Source: Amycolatopsis sp. FBCC-B4732 (GTDB taxonomy: Bacteria > Actinomycetota > Actinomycetes > Mycobacteriales > Pseudonocardiaceae). From it: DNA of 64,000 nucleotides. The stretch lies in contig NZ_CP095376.1 of the NCBI RefSeq assembly GCF_023008405.1, positions 2,566,001-2,630,000 of the forward strand, read 5' to 3'. Below, piece by piece: positions 26,997-36,534 of this stretch. Below the pieces are notes generated by a model that was given only the letters and a program-made list of their open reading frames with translations, was not told where the DNA came from and did no database searches. Numbering within the stretch: the first letter of the stretch is position 1; each line of letters opens with the position of its first letter. The position numbers were made by a program, and so were the translations under genes.

Positions 26997-28891
26997 CGGG
27001 CCGCGTCCGGGTCGTCGTCGACCCCGCGGCCGCGGCGCGAGTGAGCGCGCGCGTGCGGGAGTTCCCGCGGCTGCGCGAAGCGGTCGAGAACATCTCCAAG
27101 GCCGCCGGCATCCCCGAAAAGCTGGTCGGCGAACACCTCGACCGGTCGGTGCTGCGGGCCCTCGAAAACCTCGGCGAGCGCTACGTGACCGAGATGGGTG
27201 CGGCGGTCGAGCGGGTCGGCCAGCTGCGCCAGGAGGTGGACGGCTACTACCGGAAGGCGTTCCGCGCGAAGCTGCGGACCGAGGAGCTGGCGGGGCTGCG
27301 CGCGGCGCTGGAACGGCTGCGCAAGGCGAGCAAGGAGCTGGTCCCGCCCGACGTCTGGGCCCAGCAGCAGCTGCGCACCGCGACCGAAGCACCCGCCGCC
27401 GCGCCGGAAGCGGTGCCGCAGGCGCCGCCGGAGCCGGTGGCGGACCCGTTCGCGGACCTCGACGCCCAGGCGCCCGCCCGGGCCCCGGCGCCGCGGCCGG
27501 CGGACGGGCCGCGGTGGGCGGCCCGGCGCGTGAACCAGCGGATCGACGCGCTGCCCGAGCCGCTGCGCCTGGCGGTCCGCCGGGCCCGGCACCTGCGGCG
27601 GTCCACAGTGGACGCCGCACTCGAAGGCAGGCCCGGGGCGGCGATCCGGGTGCTGGAGGAACTGAACGGCCTACTGGGGCACCAGGAACTGGCCCAGGTG
27701 ACGGAGGCGATCGGCATGACACGCACGCCCGACACGGCGTACGCGCTCGGCGGCGGCCTGCGCGGCAGCCGCCCGCCGGACGCGCGGGTGCAGGCCACCT
27801 ACCACGTGCTGCCCACGGGGGAGCGGGCGGTGCTCGACCGCGTCGCGGCCGTCGACCCCGAATTCGTGCGGGCCATGGCCCTCGGCGAGGAACGGCCCGG
27901 CCAGGCGCAGGGGGTTCCCGTGCCGTGGCGCACGGCGGAAATGGACCGGTTCGCCGCGGAAAACGGGCTCGGCGCGGACGAACGGGCCGGCCTCGAACGC
28001 GCGCTCATCGCGCTGAACCGGGCGCGGGAGGCGGAACGGCGTGCGGTGGAAGCCGGCGTCGGCGGTTCGCCCGACGCCCGCTCCCGGGCCGCTCAGCTGG
28101 ACCGCCAGGTGACCGCGCTCGGGCTGCCGCCGGCCGGGCAGGTCGCCGAGGCCCTGCGGAGTTCCGCGCTGCTGCGGGACCTCGGCACCCGCAACCCCGA
28201 TCACCTGCAGGAGCTTTCCGGCGCCTGGCTGGAAAAGGCGGTGCGGGACGCGGCCGAAGGCAAACCCCTGGTCCCGCTGGAGGTCTACGTCCGCGACGTG
28301 ATCATGAGCAAGCACGTCCGTGGCATGGTCGGCGAGTTCGCCGCGGTGTTCCAGCTGGGCAAGGACGTGCTCGTGCTGAAGGCGCCGGACATCGGCGTCA
28401 CCGTGGGCGGCACCGACTTCATCGTGCTCGTCAAGGGCAGCCGGGAAATCTGGCTCTGCGACAACAAGACGCTCTCGCAGGCCGGGCTCGGCGAGGTGAG
28501 CAGCCTGGTCGAGAACATCGGCAAGAACGTGCAGAAGGACGTCGTCGAGCTGACCAAGCGCGTGCGGGACCTCCCGGACCCGCTCACCGGGGAAGCGTCG
28601 GGGGTGGCGGACGCCGTCGCCCGCCTCACGAAGGCGCGAGACCGGCTGAAGGGCTTGTCCGCCGCGGAACTCGCCACGCCCGAGGGACAGGCCAAGGCGG
28701 CCGCGATCCTCGACGACCCGGACATCCGGGTCCGGCGCGTGATCACGAACGCCGGCGGCGAGCTGAGCTACCTGCAGCAGCGCCTGCAGGACCTGAAGAT
28801 CGACTTCGCCGACCTGCGCACGCGGTTCACCGAGATCCAGCAACGGCTGCGCAAGCCGGGCACCGAGCCCCGCGGAGGGGAAACACGATGA
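26993..28891 (+). CDS. 632-residue protein with PD-(D/E)XK-nuclease-like C-terminal core, possible effector
   Basis: The N-terminal about 130 residues are helical. A Pro/Ala-rich linker (about 130-175) and an arginine-rich helical middle follow. Near the C-terminus the order E448 (MVGEFAAVF), D475 (GGTDFIVLV) and D490-N-K492 (WLCDNKT) matches the acidic residue, D and (D/E)xK arrangement of the PD-(D/E)XK fold. The last about 110 residues are coiled-coil-like. No immunity-like gene follows directly. A DNA-cleaving payload is an inference from these residues and from the location inside a tail-like operon. A structural role remains possible. Confidence 0.7.
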   Translation: MTGRVRVVVDPAAAARVSARVREFPRLREAVENISKAAGIPEKLVGEHLDRSVLRALENLGERYVTEMGAAVERVGQLRQEVDGYYRKAFRAKLRTEELAGLRAALERLRKASKELVPPDVWAQQQLRTATEAPAAAPEAVPQAPPEPVADPFADLDAQAPARAPAPRPADGPRWAARRVNQRIDALPEPLRLAVRRARHLRRSTVDAALEGRPGAAIRVLEELNGLLGHQELAQVTEAIGMTRTPDTAYALGGGLRGSRPPDARVQATYHVLPTGERAVLDRVAAVDPEFVRAMALGEERPGQAQGVPVPWRTAEMDRFAAENGLGADERAGLERALIALNRAREAERRAVEAGVGGSPDARSRAAQLDRQVTALGLPPAGQVAEALRSSALLRDLGTRNPDHLQELSGAWLEKAVRDAAEGKPLVPLEVYVRDVIMSKHVRGMVGEFAAVFQLGKDVLVLKAPDIGVTVGGTDFIVLVKGSREIWLCDNKTLSQAGLGEVSSLVENIGKNVQKDVVELTKRVRDLPDPLTGEASGVADAVARLTKARDRLKGLSAAELATPEGQAKAAAILDDPDIRVRRVITNAGGELSYLQQRLQDLKIDFADLRTRFTEIQQRLRKPGTEPRGGETR

Positions 28892-29379
28892 GCTTCTTCG
28901 AACCGTACCTGCACACCCCGAGCGCCGTGCTCTCCGACGGCATCGTGCCGGTGCCGCTGTGGGCGGTGACCCAGCTGTCGATCGACTCGGCGTACTTCGT
29001 GCCGCAGGTCGGCGGGACCCGGCGGCGGGTCGCGGTGGTCAGCCACGACGACTCGCTGTCGCTGAGCGCCGTGCTGCTCGGCCCGTTGCGCTTCACCTGG
29101 AAGGTCGCGCTGGAAAACCTCGCGGAGTCCAGCAGGCAGGGCACCGCGCTGTCCCGGGTCACCGGTGGCACGCAGAGCGGCCTGGTGCTGATCACGACCG
29201 CGACCATCCGGACCGACCTCGCGGTGCAGTCGCTGACGTTCTCGCAGAGCGCGCAGCGGCGGGACACCCTCGACGTGGCGCTGCGGCTGGTGCACCTGCC
29301 GCGCCCGGGCAGCCTCGCGAAGCTGCTCGACGTCTCGTCGATCGGTGTCGGCGCCCTGACCGACGCGCTGCCGGTCTGA
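28888..29379 (+). CDS. Dit-like/hub adaptor protein of the tail-like particle
   Basis: A 163-residue beta-rich protein, co-translated with the upstream gene (ATGA). The pattern VVSHDDSLSLSAVLLGP, then LRFTWKVALENLAE and DLAVQSLTFSQSAQRRD, resembles Dit-like and XkdQ/P-type proteins that join the tube to the hub. Its place just before the hub-spike gene agrees with that. The evidence is short motifs and order only. Confidence 0.6.
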   Translation: MSFFEPYLHTPSAVLSDGIVPVPLWAVTQLSIDSAYFVPQVGGTRRRVAVVSHDDSLSLSAVLLGPLRFTWKVALENLAESSRQGTALSRVTGGTQSGLVLITTATIRTDLAVQSLTFSQSAQRRDTLDVALRLVHLPRPGSLAKLLDVSSIGVGALTDALPV

Positions 29380-29389
29380 GGGGGCGACG

Positions 29390-29935
29390 ATGTCCAGGAC
29401 CCTGCCCGCGCTGATCTCCCGCCCGTTGCTCGCGGTCACCGCGCCCCCGCCGGACCCGGCCGTCCAGGTCGTCCGGCAGGAGCTGACCGCCGGGCTGCCC
29501 GTCCGGATCGACCTCGACGCGGCTCGCGCGCTCGTGCTCGCGGTACCGCTCGGGGTGGCCCGTGCGGTGCTCGCCGCCGACCCGTCCGCCGTCGTGTTCA
29601 CCACCGCGGACCCCGGTGACGGCACGGCTTTCCGCGAGTACGCCGCCGCGTGGCCGCGGCTGACCCTGCTCGTCACCGGGGCGATCGGGGCGACGGTCCC
29701 GGTCGTGGCCGGTGTCGGAGTCCGCCTGACCGGCGCGCCGGGAACGGCCGCCGTCGAGGTGACCGTCGACGAACTCGTGCTCACCGCGGGTTCCCTGCGC
29801 AGCCCCGGCCGGTTCGGCAGCCGGCTTTCCCTGCGCTGGCGCGATCTCGCGCCGGCGCCGGACGACGGCCCGCCGCACCCGGTGGGCGACCCCGGTGTCC
29901 CGGTGTTGCTGTCCCAGCTGGGAAAGGAGAGGTGA
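29390..29935 (+). CDS. baseplate-region protein of unknown function
   Basis: A 181-residue hydrophobic, beta-rich protein lying between the Dit-like and hub-spike genes. Its stop overlaps the next ATG by one base (TGATG). No LysM motif or known baseplate family was recognised. The position in canonical injection systems is that of a small hub or LysM adaptor. Confidence 0.65.
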   Translation: MSRTLPALISRPLLAVTAPPPDPAVQVVRQELTAGLPVRIDLDAARALVLAVPLGVARAVLAADPSAVVFTTADPGDGTAFREYAAAWPRLTLLVTGAIGATVPVVAGVGVRLTGAPGTAAVEVTVDELVLTAGSLRSPGRFGSRLSLRWRDLAPAPDDGPPHPVGDPGVPVLLSQLGKER

Positions 29936-31947
29936 TGGCCTTCAAGGGCTTCACGTTCGAGCGCGGCCAGGAGGTCGTGCCCGGCACGGTGCCCGCGTGG
30001 GCGCTGGTGTTCCGCCACGGCGTCCGCGGCACCGAGCTGTGCACCGTCGGCAGCGACACCTATTCCGGCACGGTGAGCGCGTCGTTGCCGGCCGGCCTGA
30101 CCGGGGGCAGCTACGAGTTCGTCGTCGAGGGCATGACGGCCGAGGACTACCGGAAGATCAGCCTCGCGCCCGGCACCCCGCTGGACGCGTCCCTGCACCT
30201 GTGGTGGAAGGACGCGCCGACCGGGGTGCTCGGCGGGCTCGCGAGGTTCACCGGGCTGGACAACCCGCTGTCGGCGACCACCCCGGTCCCGCCGGACGGC
30301 AGCCTGGTCGCCGAGCTCCGGGTGGACCGGTTGTGGCGGCGGCCCGGCCCGCGGCGGATGGACGTCGTGGTGAAGGCGCGCGAACGGGTGGTGGCCCGGC
30401 TGGCCGAGCGCCGCGTCGAGGGCCGCTGCTTCGCCGGCCGGGCGAACGCGAACGGCCTCGAGGTGGCGATCAGGAACGTCGCGGGCGACGACGTGCCCGT
30501 GGTCGGCCACGGGCTGGGGAAGGCCCAGCCCACGCCGGGGGTGCGGGACTACGCAGCCGTCCCGCCCGGCACCGCGCTGGCCGCCATGGCCGAGCTGAGC
30601 ACGCAGGTGCAGGGCACGCTCGGGCTCTACAGCCAGGAAACGGCCGTGATCCGCGACGGGACCCTGCACGTGGGCAAGTGGACCGAGGACGGGGCGGACG
30701 CTCCGCGGCTGGACGGCGAGCGGCCGATGGACGACGAGAGCGGCCTGCTCGCCGTCGAGCGCGGCGCGGACCTGCCCCGGGACTCCCGGCTCCCGCCGGG
30801 GCTGTTCGGCCCGCGGGCGCCGCGGAGCACGTTCTCCGTGACGGCGCTGGGACGACCGGACCTGAAACCGGGCGACCGAGTCTCCCCGGTGCTGCCACCG
30901 GAGGACTTCGCCGTCACCGAACCGCCGAGCCTGGGCGCGACCCTGCTGACCTCGGTGCCGAACCTGCCGGCCGGGGTCGCCGACCCGGACGCCGACGCGT
31001 CGGTGTGCCGGATCATCGAGGTGCGCCACGAGATTTCGCGCGAACGCGGGTTCCTCACGACGATCCGCGCGGTCGTGCTGGCCGGCGCGGACGACGGGTG
31101 GGACGAGATCACGCCCGGGACGGCCAAGGAGGCCCAGCGGGCCCGGCGGTCCGGCGTCCCGTTCGCCGACAGCGCCCAGGGCGCGGCGAGCACCATCGGC
31201 GACGTCATCGGGGACCTGACCGGCCGGGCGTTCGGCGTGACGCGCGCGCGGCCGGCGGTGATCCACGACCACGCCGTGTCGCCGGACACGCCCAAGCACA
31301 CCAGCGAGGTCTGGCACTCCGACACCGCACCCGACGGACGGCCGCAGGCGGCGCAGCGCACCGAGATCACCGCCGACGCGCACGCGGAGCTGACCCAGGT
31401 GCCGTACGTGACGCCGTTCGCGTGGGGCAGCTACGGCCTCGTGCTGCCGCGCTACCCCGGCACCCGGGTGGTGCTGGCCAACGTCGGCGGCAGCTCGGCG
31501 GACTTCGTCGACGTCGGGGCGCTGTGGCGGCAGGGCGGGGGTCCGGACGCCCGGCCGGGGGACTACTGGCTGGCGTTGCCCGTGGGGATCGACCAGCGGG
31601 AGCACCTGCAGGACCCGGCCCGGCAGGTCCCGCCGGACGGCCTCGCGAGCCACGACCTGGTCGACGGGGACGGCACCCGCGTGATCGAGACCGCGCGGTT
31701 CGTGCTGCGGGTGACCGACCAGCTCACCAGGGTCCCGGACCGGCCGGCGCCCGATGACGGGCTCGACGACGGCAGCGTGCTCATCGAAAGCCGCTCCGGT
31801 GCCGGGGCCGCGCGGATCGTGCTGAAGGGCGACGGCAGCGTCACGATCAGCGCCAAGTCGATCACGTTCGACGCCGAGGACCGGATCGAGCTGAACACCA
31901 AGGACGTCCGGGTGCAGCTCGACGGCGGCACGATGGACGTGAGCTGA
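29935..31947 (+). CDS. VgrG-like hub-spike fusion protein
   Basis: A 670-residue protein. The N-terminal about 400 residues match the layout of a gp27-like hub. An OB-fold region lies at about 492-530 (VTPFAWGSYGLVLPRYPGTR), followed by an about 55-residue tail of short repeats (VTISAKSITFD, RIELNTKDVRVQL) that looks like the triple-stranded beta-helix of a spike. It would form the puncturing centre of the baseplate as a trimer. No extra C-terminal effector domain is attached. It is coupled to the PAAR-like gene by one base. Confidence 0.78.
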   Translation: MAFKGFTFERGQEVVPGTVPAWALVFRHGVRGTELCTVGSDTYSGTVSASLPAGLTGGSYEFVVEGMTAEDYRKISLAPGTPLDASLHLWWKDAPTGVLGGLARFTGLDNPLSATTPVPPDGSLVAELRVDRLWRRPGPRRMDVVVKARERVVARLAERRVEGRCFAGRANANGLEVAIRNVAGDDVPVVGHGLGKAQPTPGVRDYAAVPPGTALAAMAELSTQVQGTLGLYSQETAVIRDGTLHVGKWTEDGADAPRLDGERPMDDESGLLAVERGADLPRDSRLPPGLFGPRAPRSTFSVTALGRPDLKPGDRVSPVLPPEDFAVTEPPSLGATLLTSVPNLPAGVADPDADASVCRIIEVRHEISRERGFLTTIRAVVLAGADDGWDEITPGTAKEAQRARRSGVPFADSAQGAASTIGDVIGDLTGRAFGVTRARPAVIHDHAVSPDTPKHTSEVWHSDTAPDGRPQAAQRTEITADAHAELTQVPYVTPFAWGSYGLVLPRYPGTRVVLANVGGSSADFVDVGALWRQGGGPDARPGDYWLALPVGIDQREHLQDPARQVPPDGLASHDLVDGDGTRVIETARFVLRVTDQLTRVPDRPAPDDGLDDGSVLIESRSGAGAARIVLKGDGSVTISAKSITFDAEDRIELNTKDVRVQLDGGTMDVS

Positions 31948-32279
31948 TGGCCTTCCCCGTCACCGAAAACGGCTCGGTCGGGTGCGACCACCAGGGTGCC
32001 GTGTCCCTGCCCGCGGTCAGCGACGGGCGGCTCACCGTCGGCGGCGGGAAAGCCGTGCTCTTCGCCGGGCTCCTCCAGCAGCCGTACGTGAACTGCGTCG
32101 CGCCCAGTCCGCCCGGCGTCTGCGTCAGCACCCTGCCGGCTCCGCCCGATGCCGGCCGGTCCGCCCGGCTGACCGTGGGCGGCGCCCCGGTCCTGCTCGA
32201 CTCGCTGACCGCCGACTCCCTGCCCTCGGCCACCCCCGTGACGGTCGCCGCCGGGCAATCCGTTCTCACCGCCTCGTGA
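31947..32279 (+). CDS. PAAR-like spike tip protein
   Basis: A 110-residue protein rich in glycine, valine and short beta-hairpins, with cysteines at about 51 and 58 and a histidine near the N-terminus. It is encoded directly after the hub-spike gene, as PAAR and DUF4280-type tip proteins are. It would cap and sharpen the spike. The repeated AxLTVGGxPVLLDS-type segments suit that fold. This is a moderate call from position and composition. Confidence 0.6.
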   Translation: MAFPVTENGSVGCDHQGAVSLPAVSDGRLTVGGGKAVLFAGLLQQPYVNCVAPSPPGVCVSTLPAPPDAGRSARLTVGGAPVLLDSLTADSLPSATPVTVAAGQSVLTAS

Positions 32280-32289
32280 AGGAGCACCG

Positions 32290-32811
32290 ATGACTTCCCT
32301 GCCCCCGCCCCCGACGCCCCCGGGCGCCGCGCCGGGCGACGACTCCGCCGCCCGCCGCCGCGCGCTGCTCGGCGTCGGCGTGCGCGCCGACCTGACCGAC
32401 CCCGCCGACACCGCGCGGGACCTGGTGCTGCGCGGCACCGGCGGCGGCGTCGACCTCGACCTCGTCGACGGCGTGGACGCGCTCTGCCAGGACCTCGCGG
32501 TCGGGCTGACCACGCTGCGCGGCAGCGACCCGTTCAACCTGCGCTTCGGTTTCCTCGGCCTGACGCCGATGGTCGAGCAGACGTCCCCGGTGCTGGCGCG
32601 GGAAGGCCTGCGCAGCGCCGTGGTCGAGCTGGTCGCGGCCGACCCGCGGGTGCGCCGGGTGGTCGACCTGTCCGCGCCGTCGCCCACCGGCGACGTCGCT
32701 TCCCGCCGGCTCGACATCACCGTCTCGTTCGAAGCGGTCAGCGGCGACCCGGCCACGTTGAACACCGGTGGCCTCGCCTCCGGCACGCCGTTCGGGGAGG
32801 TGGCCCCGTGA
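32290..32811 (+). CDS. gp25-like baseplate wedge protein
   Basis: A 173-residue protein. After a proline-rich N-terminus comes the gp25/lysozyme-like wedge pattern: VDGVDALCQDLAVGLTTLRG, DPFNLRFGFL, LAREGLRSAVVELVAADPRVRR and DITVSFEAVSG. Family members form the inner wedge ring around the hub. The start follows AGGAGC; the stop overlaps the next GTG. Confidence 0.8.
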   Translation: MTSLPPPPTPPGAAPGDDSAARRRALLGVGVRADLTDPADTARDLVLRGTGGGVDLDLVDGVDALCQDLAVGLTTLRGSDPFNLRFGFLGLTPMVEQTSPVLAREGLRSAVVELVAADPRVRRVVDLSAPSPTGDVASRRLDITVSFEAVSGDPATLNTGGLASGTPFGEVAP

Positions 32812-34277
32812 GCGACGAGACCAGCATCGACCTGACCGACGTCCTCGCCGTCGACGAGACCGTCACCCGGACCACCGGCAGCGCCGGCTTCGGCGTGACC
32901 CCGGCGGGGTTCCTGCCCAAGCCGTTCACCCGGCTGCTGGCCGAGAAGATCGCGCTCGCGCAGCAGCTGATCGACCCGGCCATCGACCTCTCCAGCGGCA
33001 GCGTCGTGCGCAAGCTCCTCGAGGTCACCGCGCTGGAGGACGCGCGGACCTGGGCCGCGCTGGCGGCGGAGTACGACGACAGCTTCGTCGGCACCGCCCG
33101 CGGCCGCGCGCTGTCCGACCTCGGCGAGGAGCTCGGGATCACCCGGCCGTTCCTCGCCGCGACCGGCTCCGTCACGCTGACGCTGGCGAAGGCGCTGCCC
33201 GCCAGCGTGCCGAAACTGGTGCTGCCACGCGGTTCCCGGCTGTCGACACCGGGCGGGCACCGCGTCGCGCTGGCCGCCGCCGTCCAGTTCACGACCGGGG
33301 TGAGCACCGCCGTCGTGCCGGTGACGAGCTTCGACCCCGGACCGGTGGGCAACCTCGACCCGGCCGTCGCCGACGCCGGTGGCGGGCACCCGCAGCGGAT
33401 CGACCGGTGGGAGGTCGCCGACGCGAAGCTCGCCGGGATGATCGCGGCCGACGTGGCGGCCGGCTTCCTCGCCACGGCGTCGTCGATCGGCCAGGGCCTG
33501 GTCCGCGTCCAGCACACGCAGGCGCTGACCGGCGGCAACGCCCAGTTCGACGACGACCGCTACCGGGCGCTGCTGCTCGCCGCGCCGCGGTCGCTGTGGA
33601 CGGCGGACTCGATCGCCGCCACGGTGGCGCTGGTCGCCGGCGTGCGGCAGGTCGTGGTGCGCGACGGCTGGGGCGGGCTGGACCTGTCCCAGTCGATCTT
33701 CGGCCAGTTCGCCTTCTTCGAGCGGCTGTTCGCGGCCGACCGCGACCTGTCTTCGCCGTTCTTCGTCACGGTGCTGGTGGCCCCCACCGAGGCCGCGGTC
33801 TGGGACGGCGCGTCCGGGCTGCGCGCGGCGGTGCAGCAGGCGATCCGGGACGTCCGCCCGGTCGGGATCTTTCCCGACGTCGTGCGGGCCGAGCAGGTGT
33901 TCTTCACCGTCCAGTCCGACGTGGTCACCGCGGGCCTGCCGCTGCCGTCGGGGTCGGTCGCCGGCCGCAACCTGAGTCCCGCCGCGCTGGCGCTCAAGCA
34001 GCGGCTCGCGGCCCGGCTGCGCGGGGTCGTCGACGGGCTGTCGCTGGCCGAACCGGTGCGGGCCGCGGCGCTGTCCGCGGCGATGATGGCCGAGCCCGGC
34101 GTCGTCGACGTCGGCGACCTGCACCTGATGCGGTTCCCGTACGCGGTCGACGGCGTGGGATCCGGTGGGGAGAGCGACACCTCGCCCGACGTGCTCGACC
34201 AGGACGAGAACCTCGTCCTGGGGGCCGACCAGATCGCGGTCTTCGTCGAGTCGCCCGGCCGATTGACGGTGCGGTGA
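32808..34277 (+). CDS. baseplate J-like (gp6-type) wedge protein
   Basis: A 489-residue protein. The N-terminal part has the J-like features SGSVVRKLLEVTALEDA, FVGTARGRALSDLGEELGI and a VLPRGSRLSTPGG segment, followed by long beta/alpha regions. It would form the main ring of the baseplate and is coupled to the gp25-like gene. The next gene lies 4 nt further. Confidence 0.82.
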   Translation: MSDETSIDLTDVLAVDETVTRTTGSAGFGVTPAGFLPKPFTRLLAEKIALAQQLIDPAIDLSSGSVVRKLLEVTALEDARTWAALAAEYDDSFVGTARGRALSDLGEELGITRPFLAATGSVTLTLAKALPASVPKLVLPRGSRLSTPGGHRVALAAAVQFTTGVSTAVVPVTSFDPGPVGNLDPAVADAGGGHPQRIDRWEVADAKLAGMIAADVAAGFLATASSIGQGLVRVQHTQALTGGNAQFDDDRYRALLLAAPRSLWTADSIAATVALVAGVRQVVVRDGWGGLDLSQSIFGQFAFFERLFAADRDLSSPFFVTVLVAPTEAAVWDGASGLRAAVQQAIRDVRPVGIFPDVVRAEQVFFTVQSDVVTAGLPLPSGSVAGRNLSPAALALKQRLAARLRGVVDGLSLAEPVRAAALSAAMMAEPGVVDVGDLHLMRFPYAVDGVGSGGESDTSPDVLDQDENLVLGADQIAVFVESPGRLTVR

Positions 34278-34281
34278 AGCC

Positions 34282-36534
34282 ATGACCACCCGTTCCCTGC
34301 TCGACCCGAACCACCTCGGCGCCGGGGTGCTGGCTGCCGCGGCGGCCGAACTGATCGGGCCGCTGTCCCCGGCGGCCACCCCGCGCCCGCTGACCCTGAA
34401 AGCCACGACCTCGCCCGGCCAGGCCGAGGCGGTGGTCGACACGACGACCCGGCACCCGCTGGTGCTGTGCACCGTGCTGTCCGATGTGGACGTACAGGGG
34501 CTGACCATCCTGCCCGCGGTGAAGACCGGCGGCGGGGCGCCGCAATCCCTGCCGGTGGTGACGTTCGCGCCGCACACCGCGGCGGGCACCGCGCTGGTGA
34601 CCGCGCTGCCGCCGGCGGGCAAGGGCGACGTCACGGCGCCGTTTTCGGTGCTGGCGCGCGGGATCCTCGGCGGCGAGCTCGGCGTCGGGCTGAGCACCGC
34701 GCAGCTGCTCGCCGCGGTCCGGTTCGACCTCGTCGAGGGCGTGCTCGGGCGGCTGCTCACCGTGCTGCTCGACGAGAAGGGCCGGATCCGGCGCACCGCG
34801 CGGGAAATCCGCGCGTCGCGGACCCTGGCGGTGGCGAGCGGCAACGCGCTCGACCGGATCGGCGCCGACCTGTCCAGCCCGCGCTTCTCCGACGAGCTGT
34901 TCTGGGACGCGGCCGGCCAGACCCCCGCCACCCGGCCGCTCCAGCCGGAGGGCACCCGGGAGGACGACGAGTCCTACCGGGACCGGCTGCGGGTCCTGCG
35001 TGGCGTGCGGCTGCCCAGCCCGCCGTGGATCGGCTCCGCGCTGGCCGACTTCCTCGCCGACGTCGGCGTGCCGGGCACGGTGGGCGCCGACGAGGTGGCG
35101 GACCCGCAGCTGATCGCCCTGCGGCTGGTGGCTCCGGGCGCGCCGGCCGCGATCGGGCAGCTGCTCAACGCGATCCGGCGGGTGCACCTGGTCTGGCCGG
35201 CCGGCAGCACCGAAGGCGACGACGCGCACGCCCACCGCCTGCTGCCTCCGGACTTCGCCGCGCACGTGGACACCCAGCGCGCGGCGCTCGCCACCTGGCA
35301 GGTGCAGCCGTTCCAGCCCCTCGCGCCCAGCGTGGCCGAAGCACTGACCACATTGGACGCGCGGTGCGTTCGGCTGGGGGCCCGGCCGTGGCCGAAGGTG
35401 CTCAGGGGACAGGACAACGCCGGCGGCTCCCGGTTCGAGCTCGGGTTCGGCGCGCAGCTGGCAGCGCCGGTGGCCGCCCAGCTCGACGCGGCGGTCACCG
35501 CGGCGGGCAAGCTGAAGGACCCGAACCTGGTGCCCCAGCCCAGGTCCGCGGACCCGGCCGGGGCGTGGCTGCTCAAGGCGTGCGGCCTGCACACGGTCGA
35601 GCCGGACGCCGACGGCACGGTGTTCGTCAGCACCGCGCCGATGGGCCCGCTCGTGGTGGACGTCGAGCCGGACGCCGCCGGGGACGTCCCGCTGACGCTG
35701 TCCGCGCGGCTGGTCTCGGCCACCGACCCGGCCCACGACGTCCCGGTGGTCTCGGTGATCACCGCGCTCGCGGGCGCCGGGCTGACCCCGGTCGCGAACC
35801 CCGCGGCGGCACTGGCGGCGGCGCGGTCCACCAGCACGGTTTCCGGGCTGGACGCCGCGCTGGACAGCCGGAGCGTGCCGAAGGTGACCGACGTCGCCGC
35901 GTTCACCCGCCAGCTGGCCACCGTTTCGCCCCGCGACTACGTGCTCTTCGACCTCGGCGCCACGCGCACGGCGGCGGTGCTCGCGAACTCGGCCGTGCTG
36001 AGCCCGCTGTTCACCACGGCCACCGCCGCCGGCGCGAGCAGCGTCGTCGCGCTGGTGACCGGCACCGGGACGCTGGCGCTGCTGTTCGGCGTCACCGGGC
36101 TCCCGCTGGCGGGCGCGAACCTGGCGGGGGAGCACACGCTGGTCCACCGCTGGCAGGTGCGCGGGCTCGGCGACCAGCACGCGACGCTGTCGTCGAGGCG
36201 CGGTCCCGTCGTCACGATCCCGTTGTTCAACAACGGCATCAGCGTCGTGTCGTGCGTGGTGGGGCAGCGCTCGGGCGCCAACGACCCGTACACGTGGCGG
36301 CCGTCGCTGCCCGACGGCACGCTGCTGAGCCTGCGCCAGTACGAGCACCTGCTCAACATCGTCGAGCTGGTGACGCCCGTCGGGGTGCGGGCCGACACCT
36401 TCGCCATCCGGCGGCAGCACGTCGACGTGGACGGCTCCGGCCATCCCACGGGCCTGAACATCGCCGCCGCACGGGCCTACCGGCACTACCGCCTGGCGCC
36501 GTCCGCGCGGGCAGGACAAGGAGAGATCTCATGA
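34282..36534 (+). CDS. second large baseplate wedge protein, J-like/gp7-like
   Basis: A 750-residue protein. Residues about 215-285 include EDDESYRDRLRVLRGV and PPWIGSALADFLAD, the kind of segment seen in J-like baseplate proteins. The rest is long, mixed alpha/beta and unassigned. It may combine the roles of gp7 and gp8. Its stop overlaps the Lys-rich protein gene (ATGA). Confidence 0.7.
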   Translation: MTTRSLLDPNHLGAGVLAAAAAELIGPLSPAATPRPLTLKATTSPGQAEAVVDTTTRHPLVLCTVLSDVDVQGLTILPAVKTGGGAPQSLPVVTFAPHTAAGTALVTALPPAGKGDVTAPFSVLARGILGGELGVGLSTAQLLAAVRFDLVEGVLGRLLTVLLDEKGRIRRTAREIRASRTLAVASGNALDRIGADLSSPRFSDELFWDAAGQTPATRPLQPEGTREDDESYRDRLRVLRGVRLPSPPWIGSALADFLADVGVPGTVGADEVADPQLIALRLVAPGAPAAIGQLLNAIRRVHLVWPAGSTEGDDAHAHRLLPPDFAAHVDTQRAALATWQVQPFQPLAPSVAEALTTLDARCVRLGARPWPKVLRGQDNAGGSRFELGFGAQLAAPVAAQLDAAVTAAGKLKDPNLVPQPRSADPAGAWLLKACGLHTVEPDADGTVFVSTAPMGPLVVDVEPDAAGDVPLTLSARLVSATDPAHDVPVVSVITALAGAGLTPVANPAAALAAARSTSTVSGLDAALDSRSVPKVTDVAAFTRQLATVSPRDYVLFDLGATRTAAVLANSAVLSPLFTTATAAGASSVVALVTGTGTLALLFGVTGLPLAGANLAGEHTLVHRWQVRGLGDQHATLSSRRGPVVTIPLFNNGISVVSCVVGQRSGANDPYTWRPSLPDGTLLSLRQYEHLLNIVELVTPVGVRADTFAIRRQHVDVDGSGHPTGLNIAAARAYRHYRLAPSARAGQGEIS

